NCBI GenBank assembly: GCA_045617845.1
Contig: JAZLJL010000084.1
Span: forward strand, 4,876-68,875
Source: UBA1181 sp045617845
GTDB taxonomy: Bacteria; Bacteroidota; Bacteroidia; Bacteroidales; Paludibacteraceae
Length of the DNA: 64,000 nt
Direction of reading: 5' to 3'
Part shown: positions 8,049 to 18,058 of the stretch, one piece after another
Numbering within the stretch: the stretch's first letter is position 1
Layout of the letters: every line of letters begins with the position of its first letter
The notes under the pieces: generated by a model
Seen by the model: the letters and a program-made list of their open reading frames with translations, nothing else
Told to the model about the DNA's origin: nothing
Databases searched by the model: none
Translations under genes and position numbers: made by a program

Positions 8049-11000
8049 ATGAAGCGATTCAAGTTATTAAACAACATTACCGGTTGGGTGGTTTTCGCCA
8101 TCGCAGCGGTAACGTACTTGATGACGATTGAACCGACAGCCAGCTTCTGGGACTGCGGTGAGTTTATTTCAACAGCAGATAAATTGGAGGTTGGGCATCC
8201 ACCGGGAGCACCATTCTTCATGTTGACGGCGAGAATCTTCACCTTATTCGCTTCAGACCAAGCACACGTGGCCATGATGGTAAATTCCTTCTCGGCACTG
8301 TGTAGCGCATTTTGTATTTTGTTCCTCTTCTGGACCATCACCCATCTGACACGCAAATTGGTCGTTGGTTCGCTTGACGAGGAAGAGATTTCGACTTCAC
8401 AAATCATCACGATCTTAGGAGCCGGAGCGGTTGGAGCACTCGCTTATACCTTCTCAGACACGTTCTGGTTCTCGGCAGTCGAAGGTGAGGTATACGCCTA
8501 TTCCTCCCTCTTCACAGCAGCCGTTTTCTGGGCTATACTAAAGTGGGAAGAGGTTGCGAACAAGCCATTCGCCAACCGATGGTTGGTGTTGATCGCCTAC
8601 CTCATGGGTCTGTCAATCAGTGTCCACTTGTTGAACCTTTTGACCATCCCGGCAATAGTATTCGTATACTACTTCAAAAAATATGACGCTACCATCCAAG
8701 GCTCATTCTGCGCCCTCGGTGTATCCGTCGTCATTCTAGTCGCGGTACTCTATGGTATTATCCCTGGATTCGTCGAAGTTGCCGGATGGTTCGAATTGTT
8801 CTTCGTGAACACACTCGGCTGTGGGTTTAACACGGGAACAATCATCTACGCCATCCTACTGATTGGCTGTATGATTTGGGGCATTTGGGAGACCATGAAA
8901 GCCCAAGAATCAAAACAAGAGGAAGGAATGTCTTTACGCACAATTTTACCATTCGTGCTTTCCATTCTATTGTTAGGCATCCCATTCTTAGGCGGAAGGA
9001 TCAACACATTTGTAGGATTGCTCATTACAGCAGGAATCACCGTGTTCTTGATGATGGGTCAAAAGTTCTACAACAAATCTTTGCTCAACACCATTCTGAC
9101 GTGCTGCATGGTCATCCTGCTCGGATACTCTTCCTATGCGGCAATCATCATCCGTTCGGCGGCCAACACCCCAATGGACCAGAATTCCCCTGACGACGTA
9201 TTCGCATTGAAGAGCTACTTGAACCGCGAACAATATGGAGACACTCCATTGCTTTACGGAGAAAGCTACGCTTCCGAATACAAATACAAGAACGACGGAA
9301 CGCCTGACTACAGCGAAGGGGAGGCCCTCTACGCCAAAAAGGTGAAAACCAATCCGAACGATGCGGATGAATACGAGCAATACGACGTTAAGAAGAACTA
9401 CAAGCACCAACTATGCATGCTCTTCCCTCGTATGTACAGTACGCAAGCACACCACATAGCGGGATACAAGCAATGGGGTAACATCAAAGGAAAGAAAGCG
9501 ACGTATTTCAATAAAGAAGGACAAAGGAAAACTAAAATCGTTCCTACCTTCGGAGAGAACCTATGCTTCTTCTTCAACTACCAGATCAAATTCATGTATT
9601 TCCGTTACTTCATGTGGAACTTCGTAGGTCGCCAAAACGACATACAAGCGGATGGAGGAAACATTAATGGAAACTGGATCAGCGGTATCGGCTTCATCGA
9701 CGACTTATTGGTCGGCAACCAAGACGGCCTACCGGACGAAATGGCTAACAACAAAGGGCGAAACACCTACTACTTCCTGCCACTTATCCTAGGTATCTTA
9801 GGCATTTGCTATCAATGCAGCCAAAAGGCCAAAAAGAATCCAAACGAGGGCATACAAAGTTTTGTTGTCACCTTCACGCTATTCTTCATGACAGGCTTGG
9901 CAATCGTACTTTATCTAAACCAGACACCACTACAACCTAGGGAACGTGACTACGCCTATGCAGGTTCGTTCTATGCATTCTGTATCTGGATTGGAATGGC
10001 AGTACCGGCCATCGTAGAATTATACAAGGATTTACTTTCTCCGAAATTGGGCGCTCCAATATCAACAGCCATCTGCTTACTTGCGGGTCCTGCGCTCATG
10101 GCCTCCCAAAACTGGGATGACCACGACCGCTCCGGCAGGTTCACATGCCGTGACTTCGGACAGAACTATCTATTGACGATGGATCCAAACGGAGTCATCT
10201 TCACCAACGGAGACAACGACACATTCCCATTATGGTACAACCAAGAAGTGGAAGGCGTCGGCACAGACCAACGTGTAGCCAACCTAAGCTATCTGCAGAT
10301 GGGATGGTACGTAGACCAAATGAAACGAGACGCTTACCTATCCAAAGCGCTTCCTCTTTCATTGAAGCCACAGCACTACATGAATGGACGAATGGACTAC
10401 GCTTACATCGTGGATTTGTTCGACAAGCCAATCAATTTGACGACCGCCAACCAGATACTGGTGGAAAACGACGAAAAGCTTAAACGCAGGATTTTTAGAA
10501 GCAATGACAAAGTATGGTTCTTCCCTGCTAAAAACATCTACATGGACGTCAACCCGGATGAAGCGATCAAATCAGGAACGGTAGATCCTAAAGACAAGGA
10601 CCAAATCGTTTCCAAGATGGAGATCGGATTCGGAGGCAAGAACTACTTGGGCAAACATGAGATATTCATCCTCGACCTTCTTGCCAACAACCATTGGGAA
10701 CGTCCTATGTATTTCGCCACAACGGTAGGCAAGGAAAGCTTCACCGGCATGAACGACTACCTCCAACTTGAAGGTATGGCATACCGTGTCGTTCCAATCA
10801 AAAAAGATCCGTTCCTCGCTAACGAGCGCGTCAATACGGACAAGATGTACGACAATATGCTCCACAAATTCAAATGGGGAGGAATCGCCGAGAATCCTAA
10901 TATCTATTTGGAAGAGAACAACTTGCGAATGACCCAAACACACAGGTACATGTTCCTTCGTTTGGTCGACGCCCTCATCATGGAGGCAAAACAAGCAAGG

Positions 11001-11651
11001 ATGAAACGTGACTACTGCGAATTGCTCCATTGGGCATTGGCGGACGACAACCAAAGGGATAACCGATACATGTCGACTTATAGGAACTACACGGCGAACT
11101 ATTACGATAACGAGCGCCTTGCCAGACAGACTTCTTATACGGATTCTACCTTGCTCGCGCATGCCCGCACCGCCGCGATCGGAATTCTTGGCAACCAATA
11201 CGAATCGTTGACCAGAAGCGAGTTGAGCGTAGCCATCAGAAACTATGCCCAAAAGATAGACACCGCCGCCCTCAACCGTTACGCCGATGAACGTGAACAA
11301 CGCGCCATCGAAGTATTGGACTTCGCTCAAAAGGTATTGCCTTATCCTCAGGTGCCATACAATACGGCATCCCTCATGATGGCGAAACAGTATTTTGAAC
11401 TTCACCAATACGAGAAGGCGAAGCCTATTTTCTCCGCAATGAAGAAATCGGCTATCCAACACTTGGAATGGATCCAAAATATACAACCAAGATTCAAGAA
11501 GAACAATGCGACTGTTGACGTATTCAATGAACAATTCTCCATTCTTCACGAAATCGCCCTCATAGAAGAGATGGCGAAGGACGAAGCGGCGACAGAGGAC
11601 AATGATGAGGTCAACAGATTCTATGAGTTATACAAAAAACTGAATCAATAA
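8049..11651 (+). CDS. DUF2723 (GT117-type) multi-pass membrane protein
   Basis: A 1200-residue protein. The first 370 residues or so contain many membrane segments and the family signature SFWDCGEFI followed by VGHPPGAP. A second group of membrane helices lies near 590-690, and the rest is soluble. DUF2723 proteins are Bacteroidota-typical and are classed as GT117 glycosyltransferases, with a GT-C-like fold and likely a lipid-linked sugar donor. Substrate and acceptor are unknown here. It starts 43 bases after glnS and ends 1 base before the deacetylase start, so it is probably cotranscribed with the latter. Confidence 0.9.
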   Translation: MKRFKLLNNITGWVVFAIAAVTYLMTIEPTASFWDCGEFISTADKLEVGHPPGAPFFMLTARIFTLFASDQAHVAMMVNSFSALCSAFCILFLFWTITHLTRKLVVGSLDEEEISTSQIITILGAGAVGALAYTFSDTFWFSAVEGEVYAYSSLFTAAVFWAILKWEEVANKPFANRWLVLIAYLMGLSISVHLLNLLTIPAIVFVYYFKKYDATIQGSFCALGVSVVILVAVLYGIIPGFVEVAGWFELFFVNTLGCGFNTGTIIYAILLIGCMIWGIWETMKAQESKQEEGMSLRTILPFVLSILLLGIPFLGGRINTFVGLLITAGITVFLMMGQKFYNKSLLNTILTCCMVILLGYSSYAAIIIRSAANTPMDQNSPDDVFALKSYLNREQYGDTPLLYGESYASEYKYKNDGTPDYSEGEALYAKKVKTNPNDADEYEQYDVKKNYKHQLCMLFPRMYSTQAHHIAGYKQWGNIKGKKATYFNKEGQRKTKIVPTFGENLCFFFNYQIKFMYFRYFMWNFVGRQNDIQADGGNINGNWISGIGFIDDLLVGNQDGLPDEMANNKGRNTYYFLPLILGILGICYQCSQKAKKNPNEGIQSFVVTFTLFFMTGLAIVLYLNQTPLQPRERDYAYAGSFYAFCIWIGMAVPAIVELYKDLLSPKLGAPISTAICLLAGPALMASQNWDDHDRSGRFTCRDFGQNYLLTMDPNGVIFTNGDNDTFPLWYNQEVEGVGTDQRVANLSYLQMGWYVDQMKRDAYLSKALPLSLKPQHYMNGRMDYAYIVDLFDKPINLTTANQILVENDEKLKRRIFRSNDKVWFFPAKNIYMDVNPDEAIKSGTVDPKDKDQIVSKMEIGFGGKNYLGKHEIFILDLLANNHWERPMYFATTVGKESFTGMNDYLQLEGMAYRVVPIKKDPFLANERVNTDKMYDNMLHKFKWGGIAENPNIYLEENNLRMTQTHRYMFLRLVDALIMEAKQARMKRDYCELLHWALADDNQRDNRYMSTYRNYTANYYDNERLARQTSYTDSTLLAHARTAAIGILGNQYESLTRSELSVAIRNYAQKIDTAALNRYADEREQRAIEVLDFAQKVLPYPQVPYNTASLMMAKQYFELHQYEKAKPIFSAMKKSAIQHLEWIQNIQPRFKKNNATVDVFNEQFSILHEIALIEEMAKDEAATEDNDEVNRFYELYKKLNQ

Positions 11652-11652
11652 A

Positions 11653-12291
11653 ATGTTCATAGAACAATTGCCGACTGTGTACAGGAAGATATTTCCTGAC
11701 ACAGTTTGGCGACTGCCGCAAAAAGAAAAAACGGTTTTCCTTTCATTCGATGACGGTCCGATTCCGGAAGTGACCCCTTTCGTACTAGATCTGCTCAGAG
11801 AAAAAGAAATAAAAGCCACATTCTTCTGCGTGGGAGACAACGTTCGGAAACATCCTGACGTGTTTAAAAAAATATTAGATGAAGGTCATATTGTGGGCAA
11901 CCACACTTTCAACCATTTGCAAGGCCTTTACACCTCATCGGAAGTGTATCTCGAGAATGTCGAGAAGGCCAACCAACTGATAGGAAGCCCATTATTTCGG
12001 CCACCCCATGGAATACTGCGGTATATCCAATTCATGACCCTCCGGCACCGGTACAATATCGTCTTTTGGGATGTAGTCACTCGCGACTACAATAAAAAAT
12101 TGACCGGAGAAGAAGTGTTGGAAATCGTTAAGAAATACACGCGCAACGGTTCCATCATCGTATTCCATGACTCTCTAAAAGCGGAAAACAACATCCGCTA
12201 CGCATTACCCAAAGCCATCGACTATTTGATAGGGGAAGGCTATAAGTTTGAAGTATTAACACAAGAAAACATAAAAGGAAAAGGAATATGA
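11653..12291 (+). CDS. Polysaccharide deacetylase (NodB homology) family protein
   Basis: A 212-residue carbohydrate esterase 4-type protein. Motif 1 is SFDDGP at 31-36 (catalytic and metal Asp), motif 2 is NHTFNH at 83-88 (metal His pair) and motif 3 is FRPPHG. All the expected zinc ligands appear present. There is no obvious signal peptide, so a cytoplasmic or membrane-associated role is inferred. The likely reaction is removal of N-acetyl groups from a sugar polymer or precursor, unconfirmed. Its stop overlaps the purD start by four bases (ATGA), which indicates translational coupling. Confidence 0.9.
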   Translation: MFIEQLPTVYRKIFPDTVWRLPQKEKTVFLSFDDGPIPEVTPFVLDLLREKEIKATFFCVGDNVRKHPDVFKKILDEGHIVGNHTFNHLQGLYTSSEVYLENVEKANQLIGSPLFRPPHGILRYIQFMTLRHRYNIVFWDVVTRDYNKKLTGEEVLEIVKKYTRNGSIIVFHDSLKAENNIRYALPKAIDYLIGEGYKFEVLTQENIKGKGI

Positions 12292-13559
12292 ATATCCTAT
12301 TGTTAGGTTCAGGAGGAAGGGAACACGCCATCGCATGGAAGATTTCCCAAAGCAAAAAAGTGGAAAAGTTGTTCATCGCCCCAGGAAACGGAGGCACGCT
12401 TTCCGTCGGTGAGAACGTCAACATCTCCGCTAACGATTTCCCGTCAATCAAACAATTTGTTCTGAGCCACAACGTAAACATGGTAGTGGTCGGTCCGGAA
12501 GACCCGTTGGTGAACGGTGTCTACGATTTCTTCGCCAATGATTCCGAACTCAAATCCATCCCTGTCATCGGTCCTTCCAAAGAAGGCGCGCAGTTGGAGG
12601 GTAGCAAAGACTTCGCCAAGGCATTCATGATGCGCCATAACATCCCTACCGCCAAATACAAGAGCTTCACTTCGAAAACAATCGAAGAGGGATGCCAATT
12701 CCTTAGCCAATTGGAACCTCCATACGTCTTGAAGGCTGACGGTTTGGCAGCGGGGAAAGGTGTATTGATCCTTCCTACCTTAGAAGAGGCGAAAAGTGAG
12801 TTGCGCAATATGTTGGACGGCAAATTCGGCGCCGCAAGCTCTACAGTTGTCATTGAAGAGTTCCTTTCGGGAATCGAGTGCTCCGTCTTCGTATTGACAG
12901 ACGGGAACAACTACAAAATTCTCCCGGTTGCGAAAGACTACAAACGTATCGGGGAAGGCGACACCGGATTGAACACTGGTGGAATGGGCGCCGTATCACC
13001 GGTTCCATTCGCCGACAAAGTTTTCATGGAGAAAGTCGAGAAACGCATCGTCATCCCTACCATCGAAGGTTTGAAGAAAGAAAATATCACTTATAAAGGA
13101 TTCATTTTCTTAGGATTAATTAACGTCAAGAACGAGCCGATGGTCATCGAATACAACGTAAGAATGGGTGACCCGGAGACCGAAGCCGTAATGCTTCGAA
13201 TCAAATCGGATCTAGTTGACCTCTTCGAAGGTGTGGCAGAAGGCAATCTATCCGGCAAGACATTGATGGAGGATGAACGCGCCGCTGTCACCGTGATGCT
13301 CGTCTCAGGCGGTTACCCGGAGGCATACGAGAAGGGGAAAGTCATTACAGGATTAGAGGATGTGAAAGACAGCATCGTGTTCCACGCCGGCACTAAGATG
13401 CAGGACGGGAAGCTCTTGACCAATGGCGGACGCGTAATCTCCGTCAGCTCGTACGGGAAAGACAAAGAGGAGGCACTGGCCGTCTCCTTCAAGAACGCCC
13501 AGAAGATCAACTTCGACAAAAAATATTTCCGTTCGGACATAGGAAAAGACTTAAGATGA
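12288..13559 (+). CDS. purD: Phosphoribosylamine-glycine ligase (GAR synthetase)
   Basis: A 423-residue ATP-grasp enzyme that joins glycine to phosphoribosylamine in purine synthesis. The N-terminal nucleotide-binding loop is LLGSGGREHAIAWK. The glycine-rich ATP-grasp loop KADGLAAGKGV and the signature GDTGLNTGGMGAVSP are intact. Length fits the family. It overlaps the deacetylase stop by four bases and is followed within 60 bases by a polytopic membrane gene on the same strand. Confidence 0.97.
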   Translation: MNILLLGSGGREHAIAWKISQSKKVEKLFIAPGNGGTLSVGENVNISANDFPSIKQFVLSHNVNMVVVGPEDPLVNGVYDFFANDSELKSIPVIGPSKEGAQLEGSKDFAKAFMMRHNIPTAKYKSFTSKTIEEGCQFLSQLEPPYVLKADGLAAGKGVLILPTLEEAKSELRNMLDGKFGAASSTVVIEEFLSGIECSVFVLTDGNNYKILPVAKDYKRIGEGDTGLNTGGMGAVSPVPFADKVFMEKVEKRIVIPTIEGLKKENITYKGFIFLGLINVKNEPMVIEYNVRMGDPETEAVMLRIKSDLVDLFEGVAEGNLSGKTLMEDERAAVTVMLVSGGYPEAYEKGKVITGLEDVKDSIVFHAGTKMQDGKLLTNGGRVISVSSYGKDKEEALAVSFKNAQKINFDKKYFRSDIGKDLR

Positions 13560-13618
13560 ATCCAGTGATTCATCGGAATCATCAATAACATAGAGGGGCG
13601 TACTTCCATCTTGGAATC

Positions 13619-14653
13619 ATGTCCCCCAAAAACAGGAATCGCATGCAGTATTTACAATACAAAGACAACATATTACCAAGCGTATCAACCATCTTGGTTT
13701 CCCTTGTCGTAGTTTTTGTATTATGGTACGAAGTCTTTTCCCCATCGATTTTGGTAAGTGAGGAATCTGTCATTTTGGGAGATTCCCCACTTGCTTTTTT
13801 ATGGAACAGCTACCTGCCTTTCAATGGTTGGGCTTGCCGCATTCTAGCGTTGGCGTGCGTCATCATCACGGCCTATTCCATGATATGGTTGAACGAGACC
13901 TTCTCGTTCATCAATGTGAGGACAATACTACCGGCGTTCTTCTTCGCCATCATCGTCTCATTGCTGATGCGCCCGCATTGTTTTTCCACCTCATGGATCA
14001 TCGCCATTTGCATTGTGTTCTTTGTGAACACTACTTTCAGACTGGTTGAAGGCAGTTCGGACAAATTCATCATCAGGGCGTTCGACGCAGGACTTATCCT
14101 ATCCCTCTCAACGCTCTTCGCGGTCCAATCCATTATCCTTACACTACCATTCTTCATCCTGCTCTATCGATGCAATTCATTGAACGTAAAAATGATTTTC
14201 GCCTATTTGACAGGCATCATCCTTCCCTATTTCTATTGCATCCTAGCCGCCATTTACCAAAACGACATCAACGCATGGACAGCCTACTGGAGCACATGGA
14301 TCAACTTCCAAGGTTCCTTCTCCTCAGCTAACGGTTTGGAAGGAGTTATCTATACAGGACTCATCGGGATTCTATTCCTTGTTTCGCTTTTACACTTCAT
14401 GCATACACGTTCACACCAAAACGTGAGGAGCCGTGAGGAGGTCGTTTTCCTCATCGCCTGCTTCTTCACAACTCTGGTGATAATAATGATGGACATGAAC
14501 CATGCCCAACTATTCATACCGACGTGCCTTTTCTTCTGTTGTTTCGTCATAGGACAATACTTCACCCTGCAATGGTCTTGGTTGTCCAAGATACTTTTAT
14601 ACATCTTTTTGGCGGCATCATTCATATTTTTCATCCAACCCAACCTAATATAA
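13619..14653 (+). CDS. Polytopic membrane protein, possibly DUF6427-like
   Basis: A 344-residue protein with about nine or ten hydrophobic segments spread over its length and no soluble domain. I could not identify catalytic motifs. Size and topology recall the Bacteroidota family annotated as DUF6427, but that is a loose resemblance. ATG 13619 is used; ATG 13643 would also work and would shorten the cytoplasmic N-terminus by eight residues. It ends five bases before the DedA-like gene, so the two are likely cotranscribed with purD. Confidence 0.7.
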   Translation: MSPKNRNRMQYLQYKDNILPSVSTILVSLVVVFVLWYEVFSPSILVSEESVILGDSPLAFLWNSYLPFNGWACRILALACVIITAYSMIWLNETFSFINVRTILPAFFFAIIVSLLMRPHCFSTSWIIAICIVFFVNTTFRLVEGSSDKFIIRAFDAGLILSLSTLFAVQSIILTLPFFILLYRCNSLNVKMIFAYLTGIILPYFYCILAAIYQNDINAWTAYWSTWINFQGSFSSANGLEGVIYTGLIGILFLVSLLHFMHTRSHQNVRSREEVVFLIACFFTTLVIIMMDMNHAQLFIPTCLFFCCFVIGQYFTLQWSWLSKILLYIFLAASFIFFIQPNLI

Positions 14654-14657
14654 GTCA

Positions 14658-15104
14658 ATGGTCGAATTTCTCGCAAATTATGGTTATTGGGGATTATTCA
14701 TCGGGGCATTGTTAGCAGGCTCGATTCTTCCGTTCAGTTCTGAAGTCTTACTCTCCGGACTGTTGATCGCAGGTGCTAACCCCATAATTTGTCTAGTATC
14801 CGCCACAGCAGGCAATACCATAGGCGGAATGACTTGTTATTGGTTGGGGAAACAAGGGAAAATGGACCTGTTGGAGAGGAAGTTCGGCATCAAGGAGGAG
14901 AAAGTGGTCCACTGGAGTGAAAAACTGAAGAATAAAGGCGCCTTCTTGGGTGTACTAGGTTTTCTTCCCATCGTCGGGGAAGTCATCGAAGTGGCTTTAG
15001 GATACCTTAGGAGCAACGCATGGCTCGTTTGTCTATTCATCGCATTGGGTAAAGGCCTACGATACTTCGTTTGGATGATGTTACACATTTACATCGCAGG
15101 TTAA
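14658..15104 (+). CDS. YqaA/DedA-family inner-membrane protein
   Basis: A 148-residue protein with the VTT (SNARE-associated Golgi, DedA) pattern. A re-entrant hydrophobic segment near the start carries GSILPFSSEVLL. GNTIGGMTCYWLGK follows, then FLPIVGEVIEVALG and a terminal helix. This small form matches YqaA rather than full-length DedA. DedA relatives are implicated in lipid-carrier flipping and membrane homeostasis; the substrate of this one is unknown. It ends the purD run. Confidence 0.88.
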   Translation: MVEFLANYGYWGLFIGALLAGSILPFSSEVLLSGLLIAGANPIICLVSATAGNTIGGMTCYWLGKQGKMDLLERKFGIKEEKVVHWSEKLKNKGAFLGVLGFLPIVGEVIEVALGYLRSNAWLVCLFIALGKGLRYFVWMMLHIYIAG

Positions 15105-15124
15105 TTTTTCTCCCATATTTTTTT

Positions 15125-15132
15125 TATTTTTG
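15125..15132 (+). promoter_or_regulatory. Candidate -7 box for the DUF6242 lipoprotein gene
   Basis: TATTTTTG matches TAnnTTTG and lies 18 bases before ATG 15151, after the DedA stop. The -33 region is only T-rich. It suggests that the DUF6242-PfkB-pyrE run starts its own transcript. Confidence 0.4.
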
Positions 15133-15150
15133 CAGTCTAAACAAGTTTAT

Positions 15151-16446
15151 ATGAAACATAAGTTTTTTAAATCATTTTTATTTGCCTTGGCACTTGTATC
15201 GCCCCTATTCGTGGCTTGCGATGACGATGAAAACGATACTAACGAATCAAAAAACCTAAGCGACCCGCGTATTAGGACGATGGTTATCGATGCCACCTCC
15301 AAAATTGTTGTCAATGACGTCGAAGCGATTATCTTCAACTATGACTCTTTGGACAAAGGCACCAACTTAACCTCCTGCCACCCATATTTTTACGGATATA
15401 TTTCTCAACCAACCATCCAATACAAAAAAGATGGAAATTGGATTGAGTTTAAGAACGGGTCAGCGCTCGACCTGTCAAATAAAGTGGAGATACTCTGCAC
15501 CTCACAAGACAATAGCGCTCAAAAAACTTACACAATCGATTTACGCGTCCACAATTACGACGTTTCCGCATTCACGTGGGAAGAATATGCTACCATAGGA
15601 ATCACTTCCCGCATCGCATCACAGAAATCATTCACATACAACGAAAAGAAACTGTGGTTCTGCACAGACGAAAACGGAACAAGCTCCCTCTTTTTTTCCA
15701 CTGACCTAAAAGACTGGACAAAAAAGGACCTCAACATCGCAGATGCCAATTGGACGTCGTCAGCCATCCTGGGAGACTCAATCTTCGTCCAAAAAGATGA
15801 TAGCACCCTATATGCCGCCAATCTCGGCGACTTGACATTCTCCGAATTCCCGACCTCCGCCCAAATTGGGAAAATACTTTTTACGATAGGCGACAACTTA
15901 TGGGCAATCGGCGACAATGGCAACGGGCGTTCACTTTTATCCAAAAAAGAAGGTGAATTCCAAGCGCAATCGACTCTTCCTACGGAATTCCCTACGGAAA
16001 ATATCACGACCTTCACATCCCCTTCCGGATACACGTCACTTGGCTACCTATTCGCTACACAAAACGGATACGGAACAATCTGGTCAATCGACAGCAAAGG
16101 GAATGCGCGTGTCCTTCAACAACCGGACGGTACCATACCATTTTTGAAAAACCCTAACGTGTTCCAATACTCCGAAATGCTTGGAATCGTCGGTGGAGAA
16201 AATGAAGATGGAACATATTCCTCTCTTTGCTTCTCTTCCAATAACGGAGGGGCTAAATGGGTTCACGATTGGCACAAAGATTTAAAAGGCGAGACTGAAG
16301 GATTGGCCAATTCCGGCACATTCCTCCTTTCGACCCAAGGGGAAATAATATTTGTCAGCGGAAACACCGCATCAAACGTCTCCAATAAAATATATGTAGG
16401 CGTTTTGAACAAATTGACAGCAGACGACTTGAACTATCAAAACTAA
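15151..16446 (+). CDS. DUF6242-type lipoprotein
   Basis: A 431-residue lipoprotein. Its signal peptide ends at the lipobox LFVAC followed by DDDEND, an acidic stretch that resembles the lipoprotein export signal of Bacteroidota surface lipoproteins. The N-terminal part (to about residue 130) is beta-rich and carries LSDPRIRTM. The rest looks like a propeller or sialidase-like fold, with repeated short strands such as LWFCTDENG and LWAIGDNG. This fits DUF6242 as I know it. ATG 15151 is chosen over an upstream in-frame start at 15130 because it opens the signal peptide. No enzymatic residues are evident. Confidence 0.8.
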   Translation: MKHKFFKSFLFALALVSPLFVACDDDENDTNESKNLSDPRIRTMVIDATSKIVVNDVEAIIFNYDSLDKGTNLTSCHPYFYGYISQPTIQYKKDGNWIEFKNGSALDLSNKVEILCTSQDNSAQKTYTIDLRVHNYDVSAFTWEEYATIGITSRIASQKSFTYNEKKLWFCTDENGTSSLFFSTDLKDWTKKDLNIADANWTSSAILGDSIFVQKDDSTLYAANLGDLTFSEFPTSAQIGKILFTIGDNLWAIGDNGNGRSLLSKKEGEFQAQSTLPTEFPTENITTFTSPSGYTSLGYLFATQNGYGTIWSIDSKGNARVLQQPDGTIPFLKNPNVFQYSEMLGIVGGENEDGTYSSLCFSSNNGGAKWVHDWHKDLKGETEGLANSGTFLLSTQGEIIFVSGNTASNVSNKIYVGVLNKLTADDLNYQN

Positions 16447-16450
16447 TACA

Positions 16451-17383
16451 ATGAGAAAAATCATCGGCGTCGGAGAAACTGTTTTCGACATTTTGTTTAA
16501 AGAAACTCAACCCATCAGCGCTAAACCTGGCGGTTCCGTCTATAATGCGTTAATTTCCTTGGGAAGATTAGGGTTAGAACCTATTTTCATCAGTGAAATC
16601 GGGAATGATAGGATTGGCATGATCATCAAGGATTTCCTCGATAAGAACAACGTGAAAACAGAATTCATTTATTCGTTCGACAGAGGCAAAACCCCTTTGG
16701 CGCTAGCATTCCTCGACGAAAAACAAAACGCCGACTATCTCTTCTACAAGGATTACCCTCACGACAGACTAGATTACATCATGCCTGAAATCCAGGCGGA
16801 TGACATACTGATGATCGGTTCCTACTTCGCTTTGAACCCTGTCCTCCACGATAAACTAGTAGATCTTTTGGAAGTAGCCAAAGCAAAAAAAGCCATCATC
16901 TACTATGACGTGAACTTCCGCAAGTCACACATCAACGACGTCCGCCACCTGATGCCTACCATCCTCGACAACTTCGAGTATGCGGACATCATCAAAGGGT
17001 CTGACGAGGATTTCCTGAACATATACGGAGAGACAGGCGCCGAACAAATTTACAACGACCATGTGGGCTTCTATTCAAAGAATTTCATCTACACACTAGG
17101 TGAGAAAGGAGCGCACGTCTTCGGAGAAAAATTCAACAAGGCTTACAAAGGAAATAAAATAGAACCAGTCAGCACAGTGGGCGCGGGCGATAACTTCAAC
17201 GCAGGCATCATCTTCGGTCTCATTAAGGAAAACGTGACACTGGAGGAACTCAAAGATGGTATTTCGGAAAAACGTTGGGACGCCATCGTACGCTATGCGA
17301 TAGACTTCTCATCGTACGTGTGCACTACATTGGAGAACTACATCACCCCGGAATACGCGAAACAATACCTCTCAAAAAAATAA
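16451..17383 (+). CDS. PfkB-family carbohydrate kinase
   Basis: A 310-residue ribokinase-like kinase. The N-terminal signature is GETVFDILF with PGGSVYNALISLGRLG. The C-terminal anion-hole motif is STVGAGDNF with catalytic Asp247. Phosphorylation of a sugar hydroxyl by ATP is expected; fructose or a related ketose is likely but cannot be set from sequence. It begins four bases after the DUF6242 stop and precedes pyrE by 26 bases, so it is probably in one transcript. Confidence 0.9.
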   Translation: MRKIIGVGETVFDILFKETQPISAKPGGSVYNALISLGRLGLEPIFISEIGNDRIGMIIKDFLDKNNVKTEFIYSFDRGKTPLALAFLDEKQNADYLFYKDYPHDRLDYIMPEIQADDILMIGSYFALNPVLHDKLVDLLEVAKAKKAIIYYDVNFRKSHINDVRHLMPTILDNFEYADIIKGSDEDFLNIYGETGAEQIYNDHVGFYSKNFIYTLGEKGAHVFGEKFNKAYKGNKIEPVSTVGAGDNFNAGIIFGLIKENVTLEELKDGISEKRWDAIVRYAIDFSSYVCTTLENYITPEYAKQYLSKK

Positions 17384-17409
17384 AAATTCAAACTAATAAC
17401 TATATCGAT

Positions 17410-18042
17410 ATGAGCAATGTACAAAATCTGATCGCCGAAAAGCTTCTCGGCATCAAGGCTGTAAAAGTGCAACCATCTTCCCCCTTCACATGGGCATCCG
17501 GTTGGAAATCTCCAATCTACTGCGATAACCGTAAGACATTAGCTTACCCCGAAATCCGCAGCCTCATCAAAGAGGAGTTGGCTAATATTGTTCGTGAGAA
17601 ATACAACGACGCAGATGTCGTGGCAGGTGTAGCGACAGGTGCCATCGCACAAGGCGCTCTCGTAGCTGATTTGCTCGGCAAACCATTCGTATATGTCCGT
17701 TCCGCAGCGAAAGACCATGGTATGGGGAACCTCATCGAAGGAGAGTTGAAGGCAGGACAAAAAGTTGTTGTCGTAGAAGACCTCATCTCTACCGGCGGAA
17801 GCAGCTTAAAGGCAGTGAACGCACTTCGAGAGGCTGGCGCTGAGGTGATGGGTATGGTCGCCATCTTCACTTACGGGTTCCCTTTGGCCGCCAACCAATT
17901 CGCAGCCGCTAACGTGGAATTGACCACCCTCTCCAACTACGAGGCCGTTCTCCAACACCTATTGGACAACAAAGTCATCGGAGAGAACGAATTAGCCACT
18001 TTGAAAGAGTGGAGAAAGAGTCCTGACACATGGGGTAAATAA
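17410..18042 (+). CDS. pyrE: Orotate phosphoribosyltransferase
   Basis: A 210-residue enzyme that makes orotidine 5-phosphate from orotate and PRPP in pyrimidine synthesis. The PRPP-binding loop is VVVVEDLISTGGSSL, and the substrate region contains FTWASGWKSPIYCDNR. The frame is open upstream to 17275 over the end of the kinase gene, but ATG 17410 gives the family's usual N-terminus. The next gene follows 16 bases later. Confidence 0.96.
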   Translation: MSNVQNLIAEKLLGIKAVKVQPSSPFTWASGWKSPIYCDNRKTLAYPEIRSLIKEELANIVREKYNDADVVAGVATGAIAQGALVADLLGKPFVYVRSAAKDHGMGNLIEGELKAGQKVVVVEDLISTGGSSLKAVNALREAGAEVMGMVAIFTYGFPLAANQFAAANVELTTLSNYEAVLQHLLDNKVIGENELATLKEWRKSPDTWGK

Positions 18043-18058
18043 TTAATCTACAACTGAA